Shown piece after piece: positions 1 to 8,305 of a stretch of DNA of 64,000 nt; the first letter of the stretch is position 1, and each line of letters starts with the position of its first letter. The notes under the pieces were generated by a model that saw only the letters and a list, made by a program, of their open reading frames with translations, had not been told where the DNA came from and did no database searches. Made by a program: the position numbers and the translations under genes. Source of the stretch: an uncultured Flavobacteriales bacterium (GTDB lineage Bacteria; Bacteroidota; Bacteroidia; Flavobacteriales; Crocinitomicaceae); contig CAMLLB010000006.1 of assembly GCA_946480815.1 (NCBI GenBank), forward strand, positions 57,998-121,997, in the 5' to 3' direction.

Positions 1-114
1 ACCTGTATGAACCAAAATTTCATCAAAATATTTGCTAAACTGCGCAGAAACAGCAGCAGCTTTTATAAACTGTGGTCTTGCACCTAATATTGTTACGATT
101 TTCAATTTTTCCAT
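1..114 (-). CDS. wecB: UDP-N-acetylglucosamine 2-epimerase family (WecB/WbpI-like), N-terminal fragment
   Basis: Only the first 38 codons lie in the window; the gene runs off the left edge. The protein starts MEKLKIVTILGARPQFIK, the nucleotide-binding start of the non-hydrolysing UDP-HexNAc 2-epimerases (WecB, WbpI and FnlC types). The ARPQFIK version is commoner in O-antigen enzymes such as WbpI and FnlC than the TRPEAIK of classical WecB. The family inverts C2 of a UDP-linked N-acetyl sugar in the cytoplasm. It follows the HisF-like gene by 15 bases on the same strand, so it is probably the distal gene of the same operon. The HisH/HisF neighbours favour a WbpI- or FnlC-like role, which is inference; the exact substrate cannot be read from this fragment. 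Confidence 0.85.
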   Translation of the reverse strand, partial: MEKLKIVTILGARPQFIKAAAVSAQFSKYFDEILVHTG

Positions 115-129
115 TGCCGACAAAGTAAG

Positions 130-903
130 CTATTTCCTTTGAATCCGTGAATAGATTCTTTTTAAAGCTGCCGGATCCGGATACGAAATTAATACTGCGC
201 GGTGCTTTCCGTGAAAAACGAACATACTTCCTGCTGCCACAGCTGAGGCACCATTTTCTACACCTTCACATAAATGTTCCAATGTTCCCGCCCCACCACT
301 GATTATAATCGGAATTTTGACACATTGACGGATCGTTTTCACCAAATCGAGGTCAAACCCCGTGCGCATTCCTTCCCTGTCAATGGAATGGATGAATAAT
401 TCACCGACTCCCAATTGCTCCAATCTTTGAGCACAACTGATGGGATCCTGTTGAATCAACCTGGTTCCTGATCGGGTATACAAACAATATTCACCGGAAG
501 CGTTTTTTTGAATATCCAATGAAACACAAATACTGGAGCTGCCGAATTCCGCAACTGCCTGTGTTACAAATGCAGGATTTTCAACCGCTTCTGTCCCAAT
601 GATTACTTTTTCAATTCCAATCTGGATAATCCGACGAATATCTTCTATTGTTTTGATTCCACCTCCATATGACAAGGGCATAAAACATTCCCCGGCAATT
701 TCTTCCAGCAAGCGAATAGGAATCGGTGTCCCCTTAACAGATGCGTCTAAATCCAAAAAGACCAATTCATCCACTTCCTTTTCATTAAAGATACGGATAG
801 CATTCAATGGATCTCCTATATACTTCGGGTTCTGGAATTGAACAGTTTTCACCAAAGCGCCGTTCTGAAGTAAAAGAACCGGAATACATCTTGGTAAGGC
901 CAT
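130..903 (-). CDS. hisF: HisF-like glycosyl-amidation protein (WbuZ / HisF2 type)
   Basis: A 257-residue TIM barrel of the HisF family. In true imidazole glycerol phosphate synthase, HisF uses Asp11 and Asp130. Here residue 11 is Leu (IPVLLLQNG) while Asp130 is kept (VSLDIQKN). The N terminus and the KTVQFQNPKYIGDP segment resemble the WbuZ/HisF2 group, which works with HisH to supply ammonia to a WbpG/PseA-type amidotransferase making acetamidino or amidated sugars. The HisH stop and this ATG overlap (TAATG), implying coupled translation, and a UDP-sugar 2-epimerase follows. No histidine genes are nearby. I therefore read it as O-antigen sugar modification, not histidine biosynthesis. The amidotransferase partner is not in the window. 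Confidence 0.9.
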   Translation of the reverse strand: MALPRCIPVLLLQNGALVKTVQFQNPKYIGDPLNAIRIFNEKEVDELVFLDLDASVKGTPIPIRLLEEIAGECFMPLSYGGGIKTIEDIRRIIQIGIEKVIIGTEAVENPAFVTQAVAEFGSSSICVSLDIQKNASGEYCLYTRSGTRLIQQDPISCAQRLEQLGVGELFIHSIDREGMRTGFDLDLVKTIRQCVKIPIIISGGAGTLEHLCEGVENGASAVAAGSMFVFHGKHRAVLISYPDPAALKRIYSRIQRK

Positions 904-1520
904 TAGAAATTACTTACAAAATTGGTTAGTAGCTGCATTCCGTATTTGTGGCTTTTTTCAGGATGAAACTGGACACCCGCAATATGTCCTTTCTGAACTG
1001 ATGCATCAAACGAATGGATGTAATTTGCTTCCAAAATAACTTCTTCCCGGTTGTTGCATTTTACATAGTAAGAATGGGCAAAATAGAACTTGGTTTCTTC
1101 ATCAAATCCCTTCAAAAGCGGACTGTGATTTTCGGTAAATGAAACATACTCCCATCCCATATGCGGTACCGGAAACGACTGGTGATCATCCGGATCAAAC
1201 TTTTTGCTTTCCTGCTCAATCCAGGATAATCCGGGTAAAGTTCCTTCTTCGCTTTTCAGTCCGAATAGCTGCATTCCCAAACAAATTCCAAGTATGGGGA
1301 CCCGGTCTTTAAGGACCCGTTGATTCAGGACCGGAACAAGTTCCCGTTCATGCAGGTTGATCATTCCCTGGTCAAACGATCCTACTCCGGGAAGAACCAA
1401 TTTTTTTGCTTGTGAAATTTCTTCTCTATCATTTGAAATACGTGCATCGAATCCGATAAATTGAAGCATGTTCTTTATCGAACCTAAATTCCCCAAACCA
1501 TAATCAACAATCACTATCAT
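903..1520 (-). CDS. hisH: HisH-type glutamine amidotransferase subunit (WbuY / HisH2 role)
   Basis: A 205-residue class I glutamine amidotransferase of the HisH family, the usual length. The glutaminase triad is complete: Cys80 in GICLGMQLF, and His186 and Glu188 in QFHPEKS. The N terminus MIVIVDYGLGNLGS is typical. HisH hydrolyses glutamine and channels ammonia to its HisF partner. Here the partner is the amidation-type HisF immediately downstream (1-base overlap), so the ammonia probably goes to a nucleotide sugar. The gene lies between a flippase and the epimerase fragment in a polysaccharide operon. On sequence alone it could be annotated as histidine-biosynthetic HisH; context argues against that. 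Confidence 0.92.
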   Translation of the reverse strand: MIVIVDYGLGNLGSIKNMLQFIGFDARISNDREEISQAKKLVLPGVGSFDQGMINLHERELVPVLNQRVLKDRVPILGICLGMQLFGLKSEEGTLPGLSWIEQESKKFDPDDHQSFPVPHMGWEYVSFTENHSPLLKGFDEETKFYFAHSYYVKCNNREEVILEANYIHSFDASVQKGHIAGVQFHPEKSHKYGMQLLTNFVSNF

Positions 1521-1598
1521 ACCAGTTCAAAAGTTGAAAGTATTCATGTTCCAATGGATCAAACATTGATTTTTGAACCTTCCTATCAAATATACTCT

Positions 1599-2906
1599 TT
1601 ATGCCTTATCTGCCTCCACCTTTTTGGTCATTCTTAAAAAGAGGACAATGATGATTACATAAACGACAGACAATAAGATCGAATTGAAACCCAGGATCCA
1701 ATGAAAGGCATCAAACCCGGCATCGGTGAAATGAAATTTATCCAATACCTTCAACAGAACAGGAAGAACCCCGAAATTGAACAATTGAAAAAATGCAACA
1801 ACCAATCCAAAACCAAACATTAATTTTTGTTTCGACAATACGAGCGACAAGGACGAAATCGGAGACACGATGAAATTCAACATCAGTGCTGGTGCGAGAA
1901 TTTCTGCTATCCTTCCCGCCTCCGTCCATCGTTCACCAAAAACAAATCCGAACAACTCACTCCCGAAAAAGAAAAGCAGGGTAAAAGGAATAATTGACAG
2001 GTAGAACAAAGTTCTGAGTGTTTTTAAGGTCAGCGGATAAACGGATTGCTTTTGGTTAACCAATTCGGAGCTTTTATTGAAAAAAACCTGACCAAGTGAT
2101 TGCCCGAACAAAGACAAGGGCAGTTTCAACATCAAATAGGCATAACTATAAGAACCGAAGGTCCCTTTGCCATAAAAAGCTACAATACATGTCGCCAATA
2201 TCAGGTCAACCGCCAAATCCAATAAAACATGCGGAAGGTAAACGGCAGGATATGATTTGTAATTTTTTGCCAGTACCCGCATCCTTCTCAAATCAGCAGT
2301 TGAAGAATAACTTTTCTTATTTGACAAGAAGGTTTTTACGAAGGCAAAAATGGATAAAAATGATCCTAACAATGTTCCGAAGATCAAGCCGAACGGTCCC
2401 CAATTGAATACTCCAAAAATCAAACGGAATCCGCTTACAGAAACAGAATTCACCATACGCTGAATGGAGATCTGTTTAAAGAGTTTCTTTCTTACGGACC
2501 AATTGGTTCCCAGGTTAATCCAAACGCTCACATAAGCACTCAAAACCGAAACCAACAGGAAAATATAATTGGATAAGCTATACGGTTTCAGCATGAAATA
2601 AATCATTCCTACAAGGAACACGGCTGTTAAAACGATCAGCGAAATCCGGAAGGATAAACGATACAGTGAAAATGCGTGGCTGTCCTGTTTTGCGACCGGC
2701 AAAGTTGCTTCATAACGTGCAGTTGCAATTGCTGCAATAAAGGCCACTAAACGGGTATATACTCCCAATTCGCCCATATCGGCAGTGGAATAGATTCGAG
2801 TCAGGATCGGATAAATGAGGTAAGCGATTAACTGGGCAATTGCAGTACCTGTCATTAAAGTAAGTACTGCTTTTACAAAGTCAGATCTGAGTGCTTTTAT
2901 TTGCAT
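1599..2906 (-). CDS. Oligosaccharide flippase, Wzx/polysaccharide-transport type (copy 1)
   Basis: A 435-residue, very hydrophobic protein with about twelve predicted membrane segments. The N terminus (SDFVKAVLTLMTGTAIAQL) and overall pattern fit the Wzx/RfbX branch of the MOP superfamily, which moves lipid-linked sugar units across the inner membrane. Its ATG overlaps the end of the upstream epimerase gene by 10 bases, so they are one transcription unit. A second flippase at 11584-12873 has a very similar N terminus (SEFIKNILKLITGTAIAQL). Having two may mean two glycans or an old duplication. No residue-level assignment of the substrate is possible. Confidence 0.88.
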   Translation of the reverse strand: MQIKALRSDFVKAVLTLMTGTAIAQLIAYLIYPILTRIYSTADMGELGVYTRLVAFIAAIATARYEATLPVAKQDSHAFSLYRLSFRISLIVLTAVFLVGMIYFMLKPYSLSNYIFLLVSVLSAYVSVWINLGTNWSVRKKLFKQISIQRMVNSVSVSGFRLIFGVFNWGPFGLIFGTLLGSFLSIFAFVKTFLSNKKSYSSTADLRRMRVLAKNYKSYPAVYLPHVLLDLAVDLILATCIVAFYGKGTFGSYSYAYLMLKLPLSLFGQSLGQVFFNKSSELVNQKQSVYPLTLKTLRTLFYLSIIPFTLLFFFGSELFGFVFGERWTEAGRIAEILAPALMLNFIVSPISSLSLVLSKQKLMFGFGLVVAFFQLFNFGVLPVLLKVLDKFHFTDAGFDAFHWILGFNSILLSVVYVIIIVLFLRMTKKVEADKA

Positions 2907-3895
2907 TGCAATACATGACGAAGGTATTCATTGAGCCCTTCCTCAAAGGTATATACTGGTTTATAATCCAAATATTGCTCCATTTTAGCTGTAGAAGCCA
3001 GTGAATCTTTGATATCACCCTGTCTTGGCGGACCGTACACAACATTGCTTTTGGGAACAACACCCAACGCTTTCAATTCCTCCTGCATACTCTGAATCAG
3101 CTGATTTAAAGTCAAACTTCTTCCACAAGCCACATTGTAAGCTTCACCGAAGGCCTGGTTGTTTTCTGAAGCCAAGGATAGTAAATTCGCATAAACTGCA
3201 TTCTTCACATAGGTAAAGTCCCGTGAGTGTTCCCCATCTCCATTTACTACAATTTCCTCTCCACGAAGCATTTTATCTAAAAATTTCGGGATTACGGCAG
3301 CGTAAACACCATTAGGATCCTGACACGGGCCAAACACATTGAAATAGCGCAATCCAATTGTCTCCATTTCATACAATTGATGATAAACCTGAGCATAGTC
3401 CTCATTCAGTTTCTTAGTAACTGCATAAGGCGACAGAAGTTTTCCTTCATCTCCTTCGTGTTTTGGAGAGATCAGGGAATCACCATAAACCGATGAGGAA
3501 CTTGCATACACAAACCGTTTTACATTTGCCAATTTTGCCTCATGGAGAATGGTTAAAAACCCGGTTGCATTTACATGGTGGTTATTGAATGGAAATTCTA
3601 TAGATCGAGGAACAGACCCCAAAGCCGCCTGGTTGGAAATTGCATCTACTTCTTTCAACAAATTCCTGTAATCTTCCGGATTGCAAATATTTCCTTTAAC
3701 AAAACGGTAATTTTCGTAATGAGATAATCTATCAACATTTGATTGAAGGCCTGTTTCCAGGCTATCCAAAACAATAACAGAGGCGCCTATTTTCAATAGT
3801 GCCTCTGTCAAATTCGAACCAATGAAACCGGCACCCCCGGTTACCAGAATGGTTTTGTTTTTTAATTTTTGTTCAATCTCTGCGTATGTGCTCAC
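2897..3895 (-). CDS. NAD-dependent sugar-nucleotide epimerase, WbpP-like (UDP-GlcNAc 4-epimerase type)
   Basis: An extended SDR enzyme of 332 residues. It has the NAD-binding TGGAGFIG (residues 19-26), a Ser-rich catalytic stretch (ASSSSVYG, 131-138) and the catalytic YAVTK (Y157, K161). The lead sequence MSTYAEIEQKLKNKT before the Rossmann motif matches WbpP-type UDP-GlcNAc C4 epimerases rather than GalE. The open frame has no ATG: it begins with a TTG at 3901 and a GTG at 3895. I chose the GTG because it gives the family-like N terminus. It is the first gene of block A of the polysaccharide locus, and the flippase overlaps its 3' end. Substrate is inferred from family only. Confidence 0.85.
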   Translation of the reverse strand: MSTYAEIEQKLKNKTILVTGGAGFIGSNLTEALLKIGASVIVLDSLETGLQSNVDRLSHYENYRFVKGNICNPEDYRNLLKEVDAISNQAALGSVPRSIEFPFNNHHVNATGFLTILHEAKLANVKRFVYASSSSVYGDSLISPKHEGDEGKLLSPYAVTKKLNEDYAQVYHQLYEMETIGLRYFNVFGPCQDPNGVYAAVIPKFLDKMLRGEEIVVNGDGEHSRDFTYVKNAVYANLLSLASENNQAFGEAYNVACGRSLTLNQLIQSMQEELKALGVVPKSNVVYGPPRQGDIKDSLASTAKMEQYLDYKPVYTFEEGLNEYLRHVLQCK

Positions 3896-3993
3896 AATCA
3901 AATCACATTAAAATATTATCTAACTTCTTTTGCCGATATAACTCTTTATTGCACCAAGATCGCACTAACCAGTATCGAAAACGGTGTTTTCTC

Positions 3994-5529
3994 TTACTTC
4001 GCGTAGTTCACAGAGCGTTTTTCACGGATCACGGTTACTTTTACCTGACCGGGATAAGTCATCTCTGTTTGAATTTTTTGAGAAATTGCGAACGATAGTT
4101 CATCTGCACGTAAATCGGTTACTTTTTCACTTTCAACCAATACGCGTAATTCTCTACCTGCCTGAATTGCATAAGCTGAATTTACCCCGTCGTAAGACAA
4201 AGCCAAATTCTCCAAATCTTTGATTCGCTTAATGTATGATTCAACAACTTCGCGGCGTGCACCTGGACGCGCACCTGAGATGGAGTCACAAATTTGTACG
4301 ATCGGCGAGATCAACGATGTCATTTCAATTTCGTCGTGGTGTGCTCCGATCGCATTCAACACATCCGGTTTTTCACCGTATTTTTCTGCAAGCTTCATAC
4401 CCAGAATCGCGTGAGGTAATTCCGGTTCTTCATCCGGAACTTTACCGATATCATGCAACAATCCGGCACGTTTCGCAACCTTCACATTTAATCCTAATTC
4501 AGCTGCCATGATCGCACAAAGATTTGCTACCTCACGACTGTGCTGTAACAAGTTTTGTCCGTAAGAAGAACGGTATTTCATACGCCCTACCATACGGATC
4601 AATTCCGGATGCAATCCGTGAATTCCAAGGTCGATACATGTTCTTCTTCCTGTTTCAGCAATTTCTTCTTCCAAAGACTTTTTCGTTTTAGCAACCACTT
4701 CTTCAATTCGTGCCGGGTGAATACGTCCATCCGAAACCAACTGGTGCAAAGCCAAACGTGCAATCTCTCTCCTTACAGGATCGAAACACGATAAGATAAT
4801 TGCTTCAGGTGTATCATCTACAATGATCTCCACTCCTGTTGCAGCTTCCAAAGCGCGGATATTTCGCCCTTCACGACCAATAATACGTCCTTTCACCTCA
4901 TCCGAATCAATGTTGAAAACAGAGACGGCATTTTCAACCGCCTGCTCTGAAGCTACACGCTGAATCGTTTGAATCACGATCCGTTTTGCTTCACGGTTCG
5001 CATTCAATTTTGCTTCTTCTGTAATTTCCTTGATATGTGCCATTGCAGAAGTACGTGCTTCATCTTTCAATGATTCCATCAACAGGTTTTTCGCTTCATC
5101 AATCGACATTCCCGTGATCTTCGTTAGCTCGGCAACACGTTTTTGATGCATTTTGTCTAACTCCTGATGACGAATTTCATTTGCTTCCACTTTACTTGCC
5201 AGTTCTGCCTGCAAACGATCCGTATCTTTCTCTTTCCTGGATACCTCTTCGATTTTTTGAGTCAGTGATTTTTCTTTGCTTTTCACTCTGTCCTCTGTCG
5301 ACTGCATGCGTCTTTCACGTTCTTTCACGTTTTCCTCGTGTTCTTCTTTCAATTTCAGAAAGCGTTCTTTCGCCTGAAGGATCTTGTCTTTTTTCATTGC
5401 CTCACCTTCCAGCTCAGCTTCTTTCAAGATTTGTTCTTTTCGTTTCCTGAGCATTGTATTCTGGATAATGAAAGTAGCTACACCACCTCCTATCAACCCG
5501 ATCAATGCTCCAATAATTACATTTACCAT
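3994..5529 (-). CDS. rny: Ribonuclease Y
   Basis: Membrane-anchored endoribonuclease that starts mRNA decay. The 511-residue protein has an N-terminal membrane helix (about residues 2-22), a long charged coiled coil (about 25-200), a KH domain ([12 protein letters not shown], about 214-225) and an HD domain with the metal-binding His-Asp pair in LLHDIGK (His359, Asp360). The length is normal. An 8-residue upstream extension is possible, but the ATG at 5529 puts MVNVIIGAL at the start, as in homologues. It follows zapA on the same strand. A strong hairpin with a T tract (5541-5584) lies directly before the start, so expression either begins very close to the ATG or depends on read-through. Confidence 0.96.
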   Translation of the reverse strand: MVNVIIGALIGLIGGGVATFIIQNTMLRKRKEQILKEAELEGEAMKKDKILQAKERFLKLKEEHEENVKERERRMQSTEDRVKSKEKSLTQKIEEVSRKEKDTDRLQAELASKVEANEIRHQELDKMHQKRVAELTKITGMSIDEAKNLLMESLKDEARTSAMAHIKEITEEAKLNANREAKRIVIQTIQRVASEQAVENAVSVFNIDSDEVKGRIIGREGRNIRALEAATGVEIIVDDTPEAIILSCFDPVRREIARLALHQLVSDGRIHPARIEEVVAKTKKSLEEEIAETGRRTCIDLGIHGLHPELIRMVGRMKYRSSYGQNLLQHSREVANLCAIMAAELGLNVKVAKRAGLLHDIGKVPDEEPELPHAILGMKLAEKYGEKPDVLNAIGAHHDEIEMTSLISPIVQICDSISGARPGARREVVESYIKRIKDLENLALSYDGVNSAYAIQAGRELRVLVESEKVTDLRADELSFAISQKIQTEMTYPGQVKVTVIREKRSVNYAK

Positions 5530-5540
5530 AGTTCTTAAAT

Positions 5541-5584
5541 AAAAAAATCCCACTGCTTACGGAGATGTTACGTAAACAAGTGAG
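5541..5584 (-). terminator. Hairpin with T tract between zapA and rny
   Basis: Read on the minus strand: CTCACT, a bulged T, GTTTACG, a 9-base loop, CGTAAGC and AGTGGG, followed by ATTTTTTT. That is 13 paired bases with one bulge and a seven-T tail, the form of an intrinsic terminator. It ends 12 bases before the rny ATG, an odd place for a plain terminator, so attenuation of rny or a small-RNA 3' end are alternatives. Confidence 0.75.
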
Positions 5585-5606
5585 AAAAAGACCTGCGTAA
5601 ATGCAA

Positions 5607-5903
5607 TTAATTCAATGCATCCAAATCATCAGAAAGTGCTTTCAATGCAGCAGTTGCTTCTGAAAAATCAGCTTGGGGAGTACTACCTGCAGTTGCGGGT
5701 GATTTTACTCCTCTGGTAGACAATTGTAAGGCGGTCATCGCCAACAAGTCTTGCATATCACGAACAGCAAAGTTATCCTGTAGTTGTTTGATTGCCTTAT
5801 TGATATCATCAGCAGCACGCTGTACCTTTTCAACTTCCGTTTCCTGGACAGTTAAAGGGTACGTTCGGCCGGCAACCACTACTTTTAAAGACACCTTACT
5901 CAT
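5607..5903 (-). CDS. zapA: Cell division protein ZapA
   Basis: A 98-residue protein that starts with the ZapA beta strands (SKVSLKVVVAGRTYPLTVQE) and continues into the helical segment with AADDINKAIKQLQ and the ALQL stretch. ZapA binds FtsZ and bundles its filaments at the division ring in the cytoplasm. The residues after about 70 are Ala/Ser-rich and poorly conserved. It overlaps the upstream coiled-coil gene by 8 bases, so the two are translationally coupled. The hairpin before rny follows its stop codon. Confidence 0.93.
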   Translation of the reverse strand: MSKVSLKVVVAGRTYPLTVQETEVEKVQRAADDINKAIKQLQDNFAVRDMQDLLAMTALQLSTRGVKSPATAGSTPQADFSEATAALKALSDDLDALN

Positions 5904-6207
5904 TCGCTATTTTTAATTGTTGAATGCAGAAATCAATCTCTTTCACAAGTACATCAATTTCAATCCCATTGGTTGAAACAGGCTGTACCTGAACTTGTTC
6001 ACGCACTTGGTCCAATTCTGATTTCAGGTTTTGGAGCTCATCCTCCATTGCCTTTTTCTGATTTTGAAACTCAGAAACCTCAGCATTAAGACGATTAATT
6101 TCATCTGTCATCGAACGAACACGCTCTCTTTCAGTCACCAATGATTGGTGTAACTGACGAGATTTTGTGCCAATTTGTTCAATTAAAGATTTCAATTCAG
6201 ACGTCAT
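5896..6207 (-). CDS. Small coiled-coil protein upstream of zapA (ZapB-like)
   Basis: A 103-residue protein that is almost entirely one coiled coil rich in Glu, Gln, Arg and Leu (for example SLVTERERVRSMTDEINRL). There is no signal peptide or membrane segment. Its 8-base overlap with zapA suggests a joint role at the division site, similar to ZapB or the DUF904-like partners, but that is inference from context. It has its own good promoter (6224-6253) and an ATG at 6207, giving a leader of roughly ten bases. No specific family can be claimed from sequence. Confidence 0.75.
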   Translation of the reverse strand: MTSELKSLIEQIGTKSRQLHQSLVTERERVRSMTDEINRLNAEVSEFQNQKKAMEDELQNLKSELDQVREQVQVQPVSTNGIEIDVLVKEIDFCIQQLKIANE

Positions 6208-6223
6208 CCAATAAGCGTTTGTA

Positions 6224-6253
6224 CAAAAATAACAGGTAAAACCAATTCTACAA
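6224..6253 (-). promoter_or_regulatory. Bacteroidota-type promoter for the zapB-like/zapA operon
   Basis: On the minus strand TTG (6253-6251), a 19-base spacer and TATTTTTG (6231-6224) match the TTG-N19-TAnnTTTG consensus of the Bacteroidota primary sigma factor. The predicted start lies about ten bases before the ATG at 6207. Confidence 0.7.
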
Positions 6254-6524
6254 CAATTTTATTGTAAGTTCTGAGTAGTTTTTTGAAAAGAGCTTTAAAT
6301 GTGATGGATTCCGGTTATGATTCTGATGGGTATCGAGACACAGAGACGAAGGTTCTGATTTTATTTCAAAGGTTTTTAAAGCTGTGTATTTTTTGGCACT
6401 TTTTACTAATAGGTATAAAATTTAAGGCCAATAATTTTGTTGCTGAAAAATTACATTCCTCCATTAACAAAGGGATTCAGCACTTCGGGATAAGTGTAAG
6501 CTTATCCTCCATTTACCCTGGTAA
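6254..6524. other. Non-coding stretch between the O-antigen ligase gene and the zapA operon
   Basis: With the promoter region this makes a gap of 317 bases (6208-6524). It holds an 81-codon plus-strand frame that I do not believe, and an inverted repeat GGATAAG / CTTATCC (6488-6494 and 6501-6507) with a 6-base loop and no T tract. I see no RNA gene or further promoter that I can support. Confidence 0.5.
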
Positions 6525-7775
6525 TTAATTCAAGTTCTTAAAATCAGATTTTCGACCCTCCAGGTAAACGGTGAAAATGCAAAAAAGCAAAACATAGAAC
6601 ACGATCCCACTTTGTCTTTGGAACATGGACTCAAACAAACAATTGAAAGCCAGGTTCAGTGCCAACCAAAATAACAAGCCAAAACGGTGTTTTTTTGCCA
6701 TGTAGAAATAGCACACAAAGATCGAAAGGAAGATCAACAGGCCAATAACACCGATTTCAACAGCAACCTGAAGAAACTGATTATGCGGGTTATACTTCAG
6801 CTCAGCATAATCCTCCAAACCGTGGTCCCTTAATCTTTTTCCAAGTTTATCATCAAAATTTGCAGTTCCCGAGCCCATTGGATGTTCCAAAAACTCTTGT
6901 GTGGAAACGGTCCACATCAACAATCGGGTTTGGTTCCCGGAAGGATTGCTTCTGACTTTTTCAAAAACCAAATTGGGGTCTTGGACATATGCCTTAAATG
7001 CTTTGAATGTTTCATCCACTTCAATCTGCACATGAATATTCCCGTAATATGCCGAAACCGGGATCAATGGAAGCAGCAATAATCCAAAAAAGAACCAAAT
7101 TCGTGAAAATTTCCTGTAGAAATAAACAATCAAGCTTCCGATTATCAGTAAAAAGAAAAAAATCAGGGAAGCAAATGAAAAACAGAACAATAAATTGGCG
7201 CAGGTCAGTAAAAAATACGCGCCCAGTGTCCAATAATTGAATCCGGACCATTTGTTTCTCACTCCTTCTCGTACAAGCAGCAGCGTGATTGTTGCGATAG
7301 CTGCAAAATAGGTTGGGTGATGAATATAGGAATAACTTGTACTCCCAAAACTATTATTGAAATCATGAGTCAATTGATAAACTTTGATTCCATGAATGAC
7401 TGATAGAACTGTAAGCACAAGCGTTCCAAGCACCAATCCGAGTGTAATGGGGCGTAAATCAATTGAACGCTGAAACCGAAAGGAAAAAAGCAAGGGAAAA
7501 AGCACCAGCACCAGTTTCTTTTCCAGGTATCCCAAAGCATCTCCCATGTGATCTGTAAAAAGTATGCCAACCGCGTATGCCAAATAAAGCAATACGAAGG
7601 TGAGAAAAACCGGTGAAAAGACGAATTTCATTTTCTTCCGTACAATCTGAACCACTGTAAATAAGACCAACAATATTACAAAGAGACTGATTGATTTTGG
7701 TGCAAAACAAAAACACGCTAAAGCAGCAGCCAATAAATACTCATAGATCTGCTCTATTTGGATTTGCCCTTTCAT
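6525..7775 (-). CDS. O-antigen ligase/polymerase family membrane protein (copy 1)
   Basis: A 416-residue protein with about ten to twelve membrane segments and the large periplasmic loop typical of the Wzy/WaaL group. The loop runs roughly from residue 230 to 330 and ends with YNPHNQFLQVAVEIGVIG, the usual motif just before the next helix. These proteins polymerise O units or attach glycans to lipid A core or to proteins; the two activities cannot be told apart by sequence. The ATG overlaps the stop of the NeuD-like gene (ATGA), so it is the last gene of block B. Start choice is supported by that overlap. Confidence 0.87.
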   Translation of the reverse strand: MKGQIQIEQIYEYLLAAALACFCFAPKSISLFVILLVLFTVVQIVRKKMKFVFSPVFLTFVLLYLAYAVGILFTDHMGDALGYLEKKLVLVLFPLLFSFRFQRSIDLRPITLGLVLGTLVLTVLSVIHGIKVYQLTHDFNNSFGSTSYSYIHHPTYFAAIATITLLLVREGVRNKWSGFNYWTLGAYFLLTCANLLFCFSFASLIFFFLLIIGSLIVYFYRKFSRIWFFFGLLLLPLIPVSAYYGNIHVQIEVDETFKAFKAYVQDPNLVFEKVRSNPSGNQTRLLMWTVSTQEFLEHPMGSGTANFDDKLGKRLRDHGLEDYAELKYNPHNQFLQVAVEIGVIGLLIFLSIFVCYFYMAKKHRFGLLFWLALNLAFNCLFESMFQRQSGIVFYVLLFCIFTVYLEGRKSDFKNLN

Positions 7776-8305
7776 GAAATTACAGAAAATGCCGGTATAG
7801 CCTGCCCTATCTCCGTTTTCAACAAAGATGAAAGCACAGAATTACTTCCAACCATGGTCCCGATTGCCAAATGAGTGAAATCCCCAATCTCACAATCATG
7901 GTCTACTACCACGTTGGAATTGACGATACAACAACTTCCTATTTTGGAGTTTGCATTGATAATTGCACCGGCCAGGACGACCGTACCTGATTGAATAACC
8001 GCATTTTTTGAAACATAAGCAAGCGGATGAACAATTGTTTCAAATTCAATGCGGCCCGCATATTGATTCGCCAATTGCTTCCTTATCTCATTGTTACCGA
8101 TTCCGATTACAAATGCATCACAATGACCTGAAATTGCTACAATGTCCTGTATTGAACCGATTACCGGAATATTGTCCGTTAAGATCGTTCCCTTTTCAAC
8201 CTGGTCATCAACAAAACCTATTACCCGAAGGGAACCAATCAAATCAATTGTCTCTGCAAGCACTTTCGCATGTCCACCGGCTCCAATGATGACTATTTTT
8301 TTCAT
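7772..8305 (-). CDS. Sugar O-acyltransferase, NeuD/PglD family, short
   Basis: A 177-residue protein. The N-terminal Rossmann part begins MKKIVIIGAGGHAKVLAETI, diagnostic for the NeuD/PglD family, and the second half is a left-handed beta helix (VHPLAYVSKNAVIQSGTVV and following). Family members acetylate amino groups or hydroxyls of nucleotide sugars or sialic-acid-like sugars. It is shorter than usual: it stops at AIPAFSVIS, without the terminal hexapeptide turn and the GxPAK end. An 18-residue extension is open, but the ATG at 8305 overlaps the upstream stop as ATGA, matching the other junctions in this operon. No NeuB-type synthase is in the window. Confidence 0.87.
   Translation of the reverse strand: MKKIVIIGAGGHAKVLAETIDLIGSLRVIGFVDDQVEKGTILTDNIPVIGSIQDIVAISGHCDAFVIGIGNNEIRKQLANQYAGRIEFETIVHPLAYVSKNAVIQSGTVVLAGAIINANSKIGSCCIVNSNVVVDHDCEIGDFTHLAIGTMVGSNSVLSSLLKTEIGQAIPAFSVIS

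Noticed and set aside
130..1520. Histidine biosynthesis operon
   Set aside because: No other his genes, and HisF lacks Asp11.
5530..5606. 6S RNA gene between zapA and rny
   Set aside because: Only 77 bases are free, too short for a full 6S RNA. Kept only as an alternative in the findings.
6283..6528. 81-codon plus-strand frame in the gap before zapB
   Set aside because: Composition and sequence are unlike a real protein, it has no promoter, and it opposes both neighbours.
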